Both the position numbers and the translations under genes were made by a program. Source: Rehmannia glutinosa (Eukaryota > Streptophyta > Magnoliopsida > Lamiales > Orobanchaceae). Taken from it: a DNA stretch of 64,000 nt. The stretch lies in assembly GCA_016081115.2 (NCBI GenBank), contig JABTTQ020000230.1:62001-126000 (forward strand), in the 5' to 3' direction. Below are positions 33,533 through 45,335 of this stretch, one piece after another; positions within the stretch are counted from its first letter, which is position 1; the number at the start of each line of letters is the position of its first letter. The notes under the pieces are model-generated. The model saw nothing but the letters and a program-made list of their open reading frames with translations. It was not told the origin of the DNA and ran no database searches.

Positions 33533-34377
33533 AAACATAAAACCCGAATCTGAACCCTTCAACATCTCTTGCTTCGTTAATTCAGCCAAATCCTAATAAA
33601 CCAACTCCATGGATACACTTTAGATAATTAAGTGAGAAAGGTGAACATAAGCCCATATAAATGATAAATTGATAATGAGTGGATGAATTTCCATGAGACC
33701 TTATCTCTGCTCATTCGATCTTTATCTGCTTGACATAGGAAATTGTTTTTAAATCCATTTTCAATATCAAATTTCCATACAAGAATTCGTCGAATTCTGG
33801 ATTTAGAACAAACAGTGTGAGCCTTTAGGGTAGACATACGACTCTTGCATTTCATATAATTTTTTCTTTTATTGGAAAATTTTTGTTTCATGCTTTAAAT
33901 ATACGAAATAAATTTAGTGCAATTAAGATTTGTTAATTCCCTGTGCAGGAAGAAGAAGGATATGGGTGGAGTGGGAAGAAGATTATATAGTTTACAAAGA
34001 TGGGTGTATTTAGAGATATTATTAATGTATTTAGAAATTTGGTAAGATATCAAGGGCGCTTTAGTCATTTCAGTTGATGGTATTTTTATAATTAAAAAGA
34101 GGGGTGTATTGATAGATTTTGGAGGTATTAATAGCGTCTCCCTAAGAAAAAAAACTTATAGAAAAGTGCTTAAGATAATAAACTACCCCCATTTGCTTCT
34201 TCTTTTGTTCTATATTTTTTTTCCTTTCTTTCTTTTGGTACTTGATGATTTGCGAGAAACTTAAGAGTGAATTTTTATGTAAAATGATTTATAGTGTAAA
34301 TAGAAAGATAAACATGTATATATAATTATGAGGGACCTATTTCTGGCAAAATTGCATTATAAATAGTAAAATAACTT
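33533..34377. other. AT-rich flank with no recognised gene
   Basis: This lies between the MULE end and the LINE. Only short ORFs without family resemblance occur, the longest on - at 33628-33891. Related phrases GGTGTATTTAGAGATATTA (about 34001) and GGGTGTATTGATAG (about 34103) hint at a small repeat. Confidence 0.5.
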
Positions 34378-34390
34378 CATTTTGTTTTAT
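34378..34390. repeat. LINE target-site duplication, left copy
   Basis: CATTTTGTTTTAT, repeated exactly at 36524-36536, brackets the LINE derivative. Confidence 0.85.
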
Positions 34391-36523
34391 TTTTTTTAAT
34401 AAATAAAAATAAATAAAAGAAAGGAAAAAGTCCTGATCATAAACCGATCAGGTAGCAAAGGAAAGAAAATGTTAAAACTCAAAAAACGGAAATAACAAAA
34501 ATAACTTAAAAATGCAACTTAAACGAAGGACGTCCATTTCTAGAAGATATTCGAATGGCAAAGTTAGTTATTTTTTTAGCACATGCTCGAGTATCTTCTT
34601 GATGGTCTAATGTGGCCTGTGGAATATCGACCCATGATCCACGAGCCACAATTGCCATAGACTTCAGAACTTCTGAAGAATCAAATGAGGGAAAGACAAG
34701 CGGAATGGTGGATGGGTCACATATCTTTGTCTTTAAAGCTTCTTCTTGTTCCTCGTCTTCTTGTTCCTCCTCTTCCGCCATATCGGACCACCGTTTTCGT
34801 GTGGCTGCCGCCATCGCTTGGAAACTCTCCGACGGAGTAGCAGTGTTAAACTCATAGTCATTAATAGGTATACTGCGTGAGACTGCGTCCATAGCTCGTT
34901 GCAAGCTCTCTTTACCTTTATCATCTAAACTTGCAGCCATAACCATATTATCCGAAGCTACCACTGAATTTTGCTGCAATGGTTGATGAAGAACTATCCT
35001 TCGATCAGTATTTAATGCCCCTACATGATTAGTATCTCCCACAATCACTATTACTCTTGTTATGACTTGACCTCTCCCCGCGAGTTTGAACTTGCTCCGA
35101 ATTAATCTTTTCATGAGGAATCTGTTCATCCTCGTCCCTGAGAATCTCAAAAGGGTTATTAATTTGAACACGCAAATTAGATATACCCCTTCTTCCAGAA
35201 CGACCGCTCGGGCGTCCCGCTTGACTTGCACCCATTGTTCAATCACAGACTTTACTCCTCGTGGTAGTAGCATGGTCTTGGGTCGAGCTCGCCACGCGAC
35301 GGATCGTAGCTTGGTTTAGCACCATCCACAGTTTTAGATTATGCAATATGCTTCATCACTTGATTTTTCGCCTGCCTGCAATTAGCGCTCAAATGTCCAA
35401 TAATTCGACAATGAGAGCGTAAGCGCAAATTTTCAGAATTTCGAGCTAAGCGACGAGCGAACAATGGCCTATTCGTTCTACCATAATAAATTCCTGGAAT
35501 GGAGAATTAAAATCCAATTCTACAAGAACTCTTACGAAATGCCCCACTTCTCCCGTAAGAGAACGACCGTTAATCTGTATGGGCGTGCCAATAGCACTTG
35601 CGAGCTTCATAATTAACGCATGATGCCAATATTCCATACTCAACTCGTATATACGAACCCATACCTGAGATTTTGACGAATTTATGTGGTATGGATTGAA
35701 GTCCAGAACCCAATTACGGAGACAAATTGAGCCCGATTTCAGATTCTAGATAAGCCTCCCAAATACTTTGTGTCTGTCTTTCACGTTCGAGAATTGTATG
35801 TTGTAATAATCCTTTCTCAGGGGTATAAGGCGCCATTAACCATCAATATGCCAAACCTCCGAAAGTCTTCGTTTAAGATCCTCTAAACCTAAAGGTTGGG
35901 ATCCTTTAGGTAACATTAATCTACCAATCAATGCGTTCCGTAATTCCGCCACCCATGGTTGGTATATTTCCTCATCCATAGTGACCGAAAAATACTCCCC
36001 CTTTTTCACAGGTTTCGAAATCTCCCCTGGGGATAACATTTGAGCGAAAGTTTGATTGATAGTCCCATGCACGTTACTTGCGTATATGGGATTAGGGTTT
36101 AACTAGGGTTTTGAACAAAATCCTCCTCCATCCTAGCGCATGGGAAAATGACTAGGGCACCCTAAAAGCGGATTAAAATTATCGATTAGGATGCCGAAGC
36201 GAGGAATAATTACCTATTTCATCCAGGAAGTTTACGATCTGCGATTTCTGAAAGTGCAGGTTAGCCATTGCGTGATGTATGCGCGATCGTTGTTGGGTCT
36301 TGATGCCAATTTTATCGATTGTATATCCCCAATGTCTGCCTTGGTGATCTCATAAAATAGTAAAGAATCGAAATCCATAATTAACAGACTAGTAATTGGA
36401 TTGAAGAAGATGATTATGTTCGAAAAATGTCATTCTCAAGAGAGAATTTTCGAAAACCCTAGCGACTAGAGTTTCCGTCAAAATAAAACGTGTCGTTAAA
36501 AATCTATTCAAAAAGAATGACCC
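34391..36523 (-). mobile_element. ORF1-only LINE (L1-type) derivative
   Basis: Bounded by the 13-bp duplication CATTTTGTTTTAT. Its left edge, the 3' end on -, is a run of A interrupted by TTTATT units, as expected of a LINE tail. The interior of 2.1 kb has a 5' leader of about 450 bp and an ORF1 of the plant-L1 type. There is no endonuclease or reverse transcriptase. The short inverted repeat CCTGATC..GATCAGG lies just before the tail (34432-34453). It is a complete-looking but ORF2-less copy, so either a non-autonomous family member or an internally deleted one. Confidence 0.75.
34506..36072 (-). pseudogene. LINE ORF1 (DUF4283 and zinc-knuckle type), frameshifted
   Basis: Start at 36072 (MHGTINQTFAQMLS). 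DUF4283-like region: VTMDEEIYQPWVAELRNALI, GRLMLPKGSQPLGLEDLKRR, then SEVWHIDG (to 35836). The second conserved part SMEYWHHALIMKLASAIGTP and GHFVRVLVELDFNSPF (35643-35446) is the standard continuation before the knuckle. The knuckle area (about 35445-35340) keeps a CRIIGHLSANC-like stretch in a shifted frame. A long 255-codon piece (35273-34506) has a Glu-rich run and no known domain. At least three frame breaks occur (about 35830, 35440, 35300). ORF1 proteins of this group bind RNA. Confidence 0.75.
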
Positions 36524-36678
36524 CATTTTGTTTTATATTTATGTGCAAAATAGGTAAAGATTGCGTTTTACTTTCAGAGAATAACTACTAACTGGTCTGA
36601 AATAGATTTGAATATCCAGGACCAGAAACCAAAAGGATGGTCCTAAGATGCTAATTAAGGAGTCTTGATTTCCAAAAG

Positions 36679-36834
36679 GGATCCGCTATTCCAATATATT
36701 GTATCCCATTATTATTCCACCGCATGCATTATTGACACATGTATGAAATTTTATTATATCAAAGTACATGTGTAAGCAATTCATATGCATATGGTGGAAT
36801 AGAAGATGGAATATAGTGTTGGAATAGAGGATTT
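36679..36834. mobile_element. palindromic MITE-like element
   Basis: Two arms of about 50 bp, 36679-36729 and 36785-36834, are imperfect inverted repeats: GCTATTCCAA with TTGGAATAG, and TTATTCCACC with GGTGGAATAG. The inner ends are GCATGCAT and ATGCATAT. The loop is about 55 bp. No clear TSD. Confidence 0.55.
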
Positions 36835-36932
36835 AGTCCGCTTGATTTCTATGGTAAACAAGCACAAAGATCTTCTATTCCAAATCGTTTATCATATCAT
36901 ATTCTAAATATCACCACTACACGCTAAGTATA

Positions 36933-38214
36933 TGTTTGATAAATGGTTTTATCATGATTTTGATGATTTTGTTTTTACACCAAAACAATGTTTTTAATTA
37001 TTGTCCAAATACTCCTAAATGATTTATAATGTTTATACTAAATTCTCAGAGTATTTCTTCAAAGTTATTTTCGATATAAATTGGACAACACTTTTGATGA
37101 TTTTGTGTTAATGTGTTTTTACACCAAAATAATATTTCTAAATGTTGTCCTAATACTCCCGATCGGTCTAAAATATTTTTACTATTTTTTGGAGTATTTC
37201 TTAAAGTTTATTTTCGATATAAAATTGGACAACACTTTTGTTTTGTTAATTGGTCGCGCCTATAGGGCATCTCATACCGAAAGTTGTGAAAACAGTGAAT
37301 AAGCTATTTCTTTGAAAAAGGTAGTGAGGTCAACAGTGGTGGTAGCCGCATGGTGGTCGATCAGGCGTCGGCCGGTGGCGTCGACCGGTCGCCGGGGCGT
37401 CGGCCGGTGCACGGGAGTAATTTACAAAGCAGAACTTCTGGACTCGTTTTTGTCTGTCTTGCTCGGCCGGGCATGGGGTCGACCAGGTCGAACCCCCCAT
37501 CGACCGGTCGAACCCTCCATCAACCGGTCGCCCTGTGTAAATGTGTATTCTTATTTTCAAACGTCTATTTGTGCACGACCGGTCGCCCTCAAGTTTGACA
37601 ACAAATTTCTGACCGTTTGACAGCAGACAACTTTTCCTTATTTTGTGGGATGGATTTCTAACAGCTATTTTCTTCAATTGTCTTGCAATTTTTTACAGAT
37701 TTTCAATCCCCAGGAGGAGCCTATCAATGATCAATCATCTCCTATAAATAGAGGAAGATTTGAAGCACAACAATAAGAGAGAACAATACAACACAACAAG
37801 AAATACTCAAGCAAACACTTGGTTTTATATTGTCATTATTCTTGTTGTAATTTTCCTAGCTTATCACTTTCACATTCTTGAGGTCTAGGCTATTCTTGAT
37901 TATACTTGCACTCAATTGTATAATTCATTATCGAGTTATAATCTTGAATTTTTTGGGTAATCATTCAACACAAGATTTTCTTGTGAGTGTTCTTGTGGTA
38001 AGAACACACTTAGGTGATCTAGGTGTTAGGTGTAAGAAGATTGTAGTAATCTTTTTGTCGAGGTGTTGAAGAATTTGGTATTCTTCAAAGTTGAAGATGT
38101 GGTAATCTTCACAAGGTGCCGTTGGAGATTGTGGTAATCTTCAAGAGAGATTGTGGTAATCTCAAAGGTGGTGTTGTAGAAGAGTGTGGTGCTCTTCAAG
38201 GTGTTGTAAGTTGA

Positions 38215-38215
<1 letters not shown>
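36933..38215 (+). repeat. Copia-2 family LTR, 5' part, + orientation
   Basis: Starts TGTTTGATAAATGG right after GTATA (36928-36932). It matches, in reverse, 48510-49793. The U3 start contains a tandem duplication of about 135 bp (from 36966 and 37097). There is a palindrome cluster at 37365-37590, a TATA box at 37743-37750 and the hairpin array at 37987-38195. It breaks off at a TA microsatellite. The last part of such an LTR appears at 45336-45516. Confidence 0.88.
37987..38195 (+). other. array of seven constant-loop hairpins (Copia-2 LTR, +)
   Basis: Stems: GTGTTCTT with AAGAACAC (37987-38007), AAGATT with AATCTT (38037-38053, loop GTAGT), GAAGAAT with ATTCTTC (38068-38086, loop TTGGT), GAAGAT with ATCTTC (38093-38110), AGATT with AATCT, GAGATT with AATCTC, and GAAGAG with CTCTTC (around 38179). 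The loops are GTGGT or one-base variants. Confidence 0.8.
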
Positions 38216-38249
<34 letters not shown>

Positions 38250-38252
38250 AAC
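38214..38252. repeat. TA microsatellite
   Basis: About 18 TA units with one TG interruption. It marks the point where the + LTR breaks off. Confidence 0.9.
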
Positions 38253-38860
38253 AAGAAAGTCTTCCAAATATAGCAAAATCCCGCCAAAATGTTGTTACCA
38301 AATATGGAAAGTTTAGGTTTTGTTTTTAAATGTATTATCATCATATTTTAGTAGGCTTAATTAACAAATGGCTGTCAGGCATAGGAATCTTTTTGGTCAT
38401 TAATATATAAACAATGCCCTTCTTTTGTATTGGAAACATAGCCACAATGTCTTTTCATTAATTAATTTCGGTTGTATTGTCTTGAAAAGACAAAAAAGAG
38501 ATTACATGTTTTATTTTTTGAAATTGTCATATAAAAGATTGACTTTTATAATACCTCTTATAATTATAAATAAATTTTGGTGTCATAAATAATCATAAAA
38601 AATAATTCAAATTTTGAAATTGCATCAGAATCAATATTTCTGTATTGAGATTATAAAAAGTTGTATTGAGATTACAAAAAGTTGTGTCTTAGGCATAAAA
38701 AAGTGCTATTCAAAATTTGAAATTGGTAATAATTAATACCTTCGTACGAAAATAACTACAGTCCAAACTCAAACACACAATACCCAACTAATTGAATTGA
38801 ATACAAAACATTGGGCAAATGAAAAGATTTTGCTAGGTCCTTTCGGACTTGCAACTGCTG
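38253..38860. other. AT-rich sequence without a gene
   Basis: No ORF or known repeat is recognised. A 22-bp phrase with TTGAGATTA and AAAAAGTTGT is repeated twice at 38643-38686. Confidence 0.4.
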
Positions 38861-39190
38861 TTATAAATAGGGCCCATCACCAGTCAAAAGCACACAACAA
38901 CTTTGAGGAAAATGTACAGTTATCAAGACTCCAATGCATGCGTGTCCACAGGGATACCTGCATATAGCAATAGGTCAAAATCTTTTCAGGGTAAAATGCA
39001 TATTTCATTACAAAGGTACGTTTTAGTTTTTCTTTTTTGAATGTATTTATCTTTTACAGTTTAAATAGAGTTGATATCTTATTTTTAATGTTTTCTTTAG
39101 GATAAGAGGATTCATGCAAATATTTTTCCCATTTTCATTATATATCCATTTGAACTCAAAAGGCACAAATCAGCAATGGTTCATCAAAAG
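38861..39190 (+). CDS. candidate small spliced gene, unknown product
   Basis: TATA box TATAAATAG at 38862-38870, then ATG at 38912. Exon 1 (38912-39015) ends CAAAG|GTACG. A possible 86-nt intron ends TTTTCTTTAG at 39101. Exon 2 (39102-39190) ends AAAAG|GTCAG, so more exons would follow. The frame is open through both exons for 64 codons; it starts MYSYQDSNACVSTGIPAY and includes a hydrophobic MQIFFPFSLYI stretch. A possible third exon starts after the TTAG at 39317. I do not recognise the family. The splice sites and TATA spacing are good, but this short an ORF could be chance. Confidence 0.3.
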
Positions 39191-39515
39191 GTCAGTTATT
39201 TTATTTATTATGTTGTATTATGTTATATAGCATGATACTATGATAGAACACATACCTGATTTTAACAATGGAATAGCCAGTTTTAATTGCTTAGGTACCG
39301 TCTTCTTTGTCTGTTAGGATAAGCAACTCAATAAGTTTATCATCAGTTAAGATAAATAAATTATGTATTTTCCCACATAAAAATCATATTATTTTATTTT
39401 AAAGTAGGTTGTCCTTCCTTAATTTTATATGATAATAGGAGAAGGTAAAATTTAATACAGTTGATACTTTATATGCATATATAAGCTTGATGATCATATA
39501 TATTTTAATTTTAAG

Positions 39516-40068
39516 GGCACACTTTAATTTTAAGGGCATTTTTGTCCATCCAGGTGATGCTTAGTCTCCAGCCTAAATTACCAATTGCAAATCAAGTTTC
39601 TGCAATTAGATTATCTCTGAAATCTCTGAAAATAAAAGCCGCGGCGCAACACTCGATTGAGCAATAATTTGTGAACAAAAATGGCCTGGAAAATTAGGGC
39701 AAAGGGTGACCAAAGTTCCAACGAAGCGGAATATATGTTCTGGTTTATTGAATTGATTTTTTTGAGTTTTTTTAATTGGGATATTTTGGAGTTATGTGAT
39801 GTTGGTGAGTTTTTAATCACTCTGTTATGAGTTTTATTATTTAGTTAATTGTTTAATCAAAATACTGTTCTTTTGAGTTATTTTTGGCATGTCAAATGTT
39901 TCATTGTTTGTTTTGCAATGTGTATCAGGTTCAAATTAATTCAGATTTTTTTCTCAACTAGAATGCATCATTCAAGCATTTTTGTTAATTTGGGGAAGAT
40001 GAAGTATCATGGGGCAGAGATTAATGGCTTATAGGAGGCAACGTGTGCCCTTAAAATTAAAGTGTGCC
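39516..40068. mobile_element. small TIR element (non-autonomous)
   Basis: A 23-bp perfect inverted repeat: left arm 39516-39538 (GGCACACTTTAATTTTAAGG start), right arm 40046-40068. About 550 bp in all, with no ORF. TSD not resolved; the class is unclear. Confidence 0.55.
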
Positions 40069-40070
40069 AA

Positions 40071-40385
40071 GCACGTGATTATTTTCGCCAAAATTTCAGT
40101 CAGAAATGGTCATAGGAGGCAAAGTGTAAATCCTGTATAGTTTGGATGGGTAAGTGAAAAGAAAAAAAAATTAGATGGTAAATTGTAAAAAACCCCATAG
40201 TTCGGATAGCAAAGTTTTTTTTTCCATATTAATAAGGTTTATCATATTATACCCTTGCAATGTTATATCAACTTTTAATGTGAAGCATAATTTCAAAACT
40301 ATGAATCGCACTGTTTGGAAAGTTGAGTTGGTCGTGATAAAGTTAGATATCCGCTGAGCAAGAACGTGAACGAAGCTTCCTATAG
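40071..40385. other. short spacer without a gene
   Basis: The phrase ATAGGAGGCAA..GTG at 40032-40044 recurs as ATAGGAGGCAAAGTG at 40111. No other structure is seen before the Gypsy-3 TSD. Confidence 0.35.
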
Positions 40386-40390
40386 GTCAT

Positions 40391-41840
40391 TGTTAGAAAT
40401 TTTTCTTACCGCAAGTCTACGGTGTCAAGTTTTAATATAGAGAAGTAAGGTTGTCGAATCCACAGGGACTAATAAATTAATGCGCTAAGTATTGAACTAA
40501 GATAGCCTTATTTTTATTTAGACGATCAAAATTGAATGATTGTTGTAGAAGAAAAGACAAGAATAACCACAAAAACACAAGATGAAAATAATAGTGGAAT
40601 TATCAAGGAAATGAAATGGATTCAGGGTTATGGTTTCAATTAATATTCCTCTTGTTTTATGATTTAATCAAAGCCAAAGTTATTATCAATACACCTATAA
40701 GACGATCACAGAGGTATTTTATCCTCCATCTCGAGATGTATATAAAGTGTAGATTGAAATATCTATGCTAGTATCTCTACTCAACATAAGATACACAACT
40801 CCCAAATGCACAAAAGATCAAATATCCTCACAAATATTCACAAACCTCTCGATTATGCAAATATTCATGTCAAGTACTCAAGATCTAATATTGAAACTCA
40901 TCTCTCGAATTATGAATCAATATATCAAACATGTTAAATCATTGGCCAAATGATAAAACAAGAATAAGAACAAAGTACTCAAATAGGCTTCAAGACAATA
41001 ACTTCAATTAAGATTAAAACAATCAACAAGAGTTCAATTAATCTACTTCCAAAACTCGGAAATCACAAAGAAGTTTAGCTACCCATTATAAATAAACAAC
41101 TCATAGACAAATTGTTCAACTTCATAAGAAACTAAAATGAAAGATTAAAGCACAAAGAATGAGAAAACTTAGGGAAATGGATAATCTCTCGATTAATCTT
41201 CAATCCTCAAGCTCCGATTCGACCCGATTCTTCCCTTGATTCTTCCTTGAAGAAATTGATGTGTTCTTGTGTTCTTGGGTGTATTCGACCTTTCCTCCAT
41301 ACCCTAGATCAAGCCTCCCATGTATCTATTTATAGCCCCTCAAAAGTTCAAGAAATAGGTGGAAGAACTTAGGAATTTCCATCCGGCGCTGCGCGCCAAC
41401 ACGTGAATTTTGGAGTGAATTTTTTGTCTTGCGCGCAGGCAGCCAGGTGTGACGGCAGCTGCCGCCGCCCGCCCGAGTTTTTCACCCACCAAATGTTGGA
41501 ATTTGCTTTTGAGCCCTTCTTCAAAGTTGTAGCCCTATCTCTTAGCTTTCTATAGCCACTTGAATCATATCAATATCAATTTTTTAGAGAGAGTTATGGC
41601 CAAAATACAAAACGCTGCCAGTGATGGAAATTTCAGACGCGTTTGGACGCTTCTTCAAATCAATCTCTCGTTGTTTGCTCGTTTGTACTTGTTTTGATAC
41701 ACGATTCATTACTATGACTATAAACTCAATATAATTGGCTCTCAACATGGCTTGGCTACTCAAATGACTCAAAATAATAAAAAACAACACAAAACTCAAG
41801 TCTAGGAAGCCCAAATCAATGGTATAAAACCAAGTGAACA
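40391..41840 (-). repeat. Gypsy-3 3' LTR
   Basis: The 3' two thirds match the Gypsy-1 and Gypsy-2 LTRs. The GC-rich zone (41386-41475) is a different, unrepeated sequence. TATA box on - at 41334-41327. First 360 bp nearly identical to 44095-44455. Confidence 0.88.
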
Positions 41841-43301
41841 AATACCCCCAAACTTAAACTATTGGCCGTCCCGGTCAACGCTTTTAGAAACAAGATAAAA
41901 CATGACTAGGAGTAATGAAAAGTAAAACGCACAACAACTCCATAAAGTTCGTATTGTTCATCATAGGTGTCCAACAACGAATCAACCAAGCCTCAAACAT
42001 CTAACATAGAGCATACATCAAAGAAACCATGGTAAATGCTAAGAATCACGTCTCTCAAAGATCAAGTGTATACTCTCATCTCGAATGAATATAGGACTTG
42101 TTTACGCTCAAATCAATTCAATGTCGCAAAATTACCATAGGCTTGCAATTCGTCTCATATCTCCGCCACTAGAATGTATGCAATTTGTGAATCAAAAAGG
42201 ACTTTTTTCTTTGGTTGTAATGAAGGTTCTTTGGTTAGGGTAGGAAAATATGGATAGAATGACTCAAACTCGAGCGTATAGACCGGTGAGCACATAAATC
42301 ATCTACATTAAAGCTCAATATGCTACTCAAATCATCTCTCATTTTCATCAACTCCTCTTATCTCCATCTCCTTTCTTTCTTTGAGAATCACCTCAAATTA
42401 CAATCCTTAGCCCCCAAGTTCATTTAAATGAAACTCATTTACAAAGTCAAATTTTTTTTTCCGACATTTATACGAGTTTTCAACACTTCATTTCTCCTCA
42501 TTTTCTTCCCATCAACCAACTCTAACACCATCTTCTAAAATTTTGATTTTACCCATTCACCCTTATTCAATCCCTTTACTCAATGCTATACGCTCAAGTT
42601 TTGGGTAAAAGATTTATCAAGTTAAGGCTTGAATTGTGGCTATAAAAAATTAGGCAATAGGCTCAAGTTGGCTAACTAGGGATTTCAATATTATCATTAG
42701 GTAAGCAAAAGGCTTGAAGGGCTAACAAAAATGGCCTTTGATCATTTTCACATTTCGCATACAACATGTGACCTTGACAGAGATACCGAGCAAGTTATAG
42801 AATTCTAACAACATGAATGATACACTCAAATCACAAACAAGACGCATATGATGAAAGCAAAGTAAAGGCTCAAAAGCTCATGAGGCTTGTAAATATGTAA
42901 TTCAAAGCATCAAACCAAGTTTTCCATCTTAACATGCTCAATGTTATCTATTCATGGCTCAATCAACTCATGCTCAACACTCAATCCAAACAATACAAAA
43001 TTTTCAAAATCAATCACAAGTTACAATCAAGAGATTAACTCACTCCCTAAAATCTATGAAAGCAATAAACATGCTAAAACTGTAAACATGCTACTAATGC
43101 AAATACAACTTAAAATGCTCTACATGCAACTATATGAAAACACACAAACAAATGCAATTTTTTTTTTCACACACTTCAAATCAAAATACTAACTCTCCCC
43201 CCAAACTTGAATGAAATTATATCGAAACAAGGGAAAAGATAGAATTTCAAGAAAGAAAAATGTGAAGTTACCATTGGGTTGCCTCCCAACAAGCGCTAGA
43301 T

Positions 43302-44011
43302 TTACCGTCTATAGCTCGACGTATGAATTGGTGCCTCCTTGAATGCATATATTAGCCGCTTTGGGTCATGGTCAAGTGCCATATTTGCCTTACTTGGACC
43401 TAATAATGCATACTTGGGGTGTCCAAGCAAGGATTTGAGTCCTGGCGTAGGAATATCCGACCGGTTTACGTGTATGTTGTTCGTTTGCATACGTATGATC
43501 AGTGTTTTTCTCGTTGCGGAACAACTTTCTTATAATATCTCGCATTTAACCGCTCATTCGTACACGCCAGGTTGTGTGTTCCTTGTCTGTTTTTGTTGTT
43601 TTTCGGTGCCACATAGTATTTGACCGTGCATAGACATACAACTCGTGTGTGGTTCGAACTTTCTTGCTCTTCCAGGATCTTCAACTCCTCGTATCGGTAT
43701 CATTCCTTCGATGAATGACACAATATTGTTCTTTCGAGTTGGCTTGGTGGTGCTTAAAAATTGGCTCTTTTGATGTTGCCCACCAACTATTGTAACTAAT
43801 TGGCCCATTTGAGTCTCGAGATTTTTCAATTGTGAATCCATAGTATTGGCCAATGTGTCAATTGCAACTTCATCTTGTCCATCTTTGCTTCGTTTTTGGT
43901 AAGGCTATTTCCCATTTTCCTCATGAATAAATTTATTTGACTCATAAATGAAGTCATTTGATTCATGAATGAAATGAGGGCGTCTTCCAAAGATGGTTTT
44001 GCCTCTTCCAT
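43302..44011 (-). pseudogene. Gypsy-3 gag remnants
   Basis: Frames on -: MEEAKPSLEDALISFMNQMT (from 44011) and NLETQMGQLVTIVGGQHQKS (about 43820-43760) match the Athila gag tail of 4962-5723. A stretch with ARKFEPHTSCM follows. Short, in several frames, not functional. Confidence 0.75.
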
Positions 44012-44460
44012 CCGAATAGGTGCACCTATACCAATTCAAAGAAACAAATCAAGCATTGTAGAAGTAGAATTTACAAAAGAAAAATGAAATAGCCTTTCAC
44101 CCACCAAATGTTGGAATTTGCTTTTGAGCCCTTCTTCAAAGTTGTAGCCCTATCTCTTAGCTTTCCATAGCCACTTGAATCATATCAATATCAATTTTGT
44201 AGAGAGAGTTATGGCCAAAATACAAAACGCTGGCAGTGATGGAAATTTCAGACGCGTTTGGACGCTTCTTCAAATCAATTTCTCGTTGTTTGCTCGTTTG
44301 TACTTGTTTTGATACACGATTCATTACTATGACTATAAACTCAATATAATTGGCTCTCAACATGGCTTGGCTACTCAAATGACTCAAAATAATAAAAAAC
44401 AACACAAAACTCAAGTCTAGGAAGCCCAAATCAATGGTATAAAACCAAGTGAACAGTCAT

Positions 44461-45335
44461 CATACAAACATGAAAATTGAGAGGAAAAAAAAGAGATGAT
44501 TGCAGCATTGTGCAACTGAATCTGAAGTATAAGGAAATAGGAAAAACCCTTAAATTTTATTAAATTTTGGTAGAGACCCGAAGTACGTATACCAAGGCTA
44601 AAAAAGCGCAAAATAAAAACAAAAATATAGAACTGAATTTTTTTTAATATTCAACACAAACTGAACCAACGCTAAAAAACCCCAAAAAAAACAGAAAAAA
44701 AAGTGCTTTCATTTGAAAAAATACTCGGATGCGATAAACATATATAGATCTGATTTGGATGTACAGTACAACTCCAAAGAAAGACTAAAAAATCTAAAAC
44801 TAAAAACAAAGAATTAGAAAAATAATTTAGAATTGTTTTCATTTAGACATTTTTCAGATCTATTAAAAACAAGTATAGATCTGGAATTTTTTGTCCATTA
44901 CAAATTTGAATAATGTCTACAAAAGTCAAACTACAAACTATATTAAAGATAATAAATTGTTCGAACATAAATTTTCAGATCTATAATAATAAAAACATAA
45001 ATCTGAAATTTTCCATTCGAATGGAATTAACTTTCAATATTTTATTGATTTTTTAATAATCATGATCTCTTTCGAATTTTTTGGGTACAAACGAATGATT
45101 TTCGTTTGTAGAGCAAGCAAAAACAGAGAGAAAAAATATCATTATCTCTCAATATTTTTTGAGCAAGAGCGAAGTTTCTGAGATAATTTGTTAGAGAGAG
45201 AGAAAGAGATGATTTTTTGCAAACGGGCGCATCGGAGGCTACTGACTAGGTTTCAACGTGCAGAAAGTCATTCCATTTTTTGTTTTGTGTTTTTTTGATT
45301 AATTATATTTAAGTTGGGCCAAACAAGTCAGCCCA
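44461..45335. other. AT-rich sequence without a recognised gene
   Basis: Purine-rich with several AGATCT-containing phrases (44745, 44853, 44879, 44977). The last 170 bp are less AT-rich and lead into the LTR end at 45336. No ORF of interest. Confidence 0.4.

Larger units (their letters stand above)
40391..44455 (-). mobile_element. Gypsy-3: internally deleted Athila element
   Basis: TSD GTCAT at 40386-40390 and 44456-44460. On - it starts TGTTCACTTGG at 44455. The 5' LTR keeps only its first 360 bp (44455-44095). A deletion then joins it to the leader just before gag, removing the rest of that LTR and the PBS. Gag pieces, the post-pol hairpin (43321-43271), two PPTs (43196-43212 and 41846-41862) and a complete 1450-bp 3' LTR (41840-40391) follow. 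Protease, RT, integrase and third ORF are gone. Confidence 0.9.
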
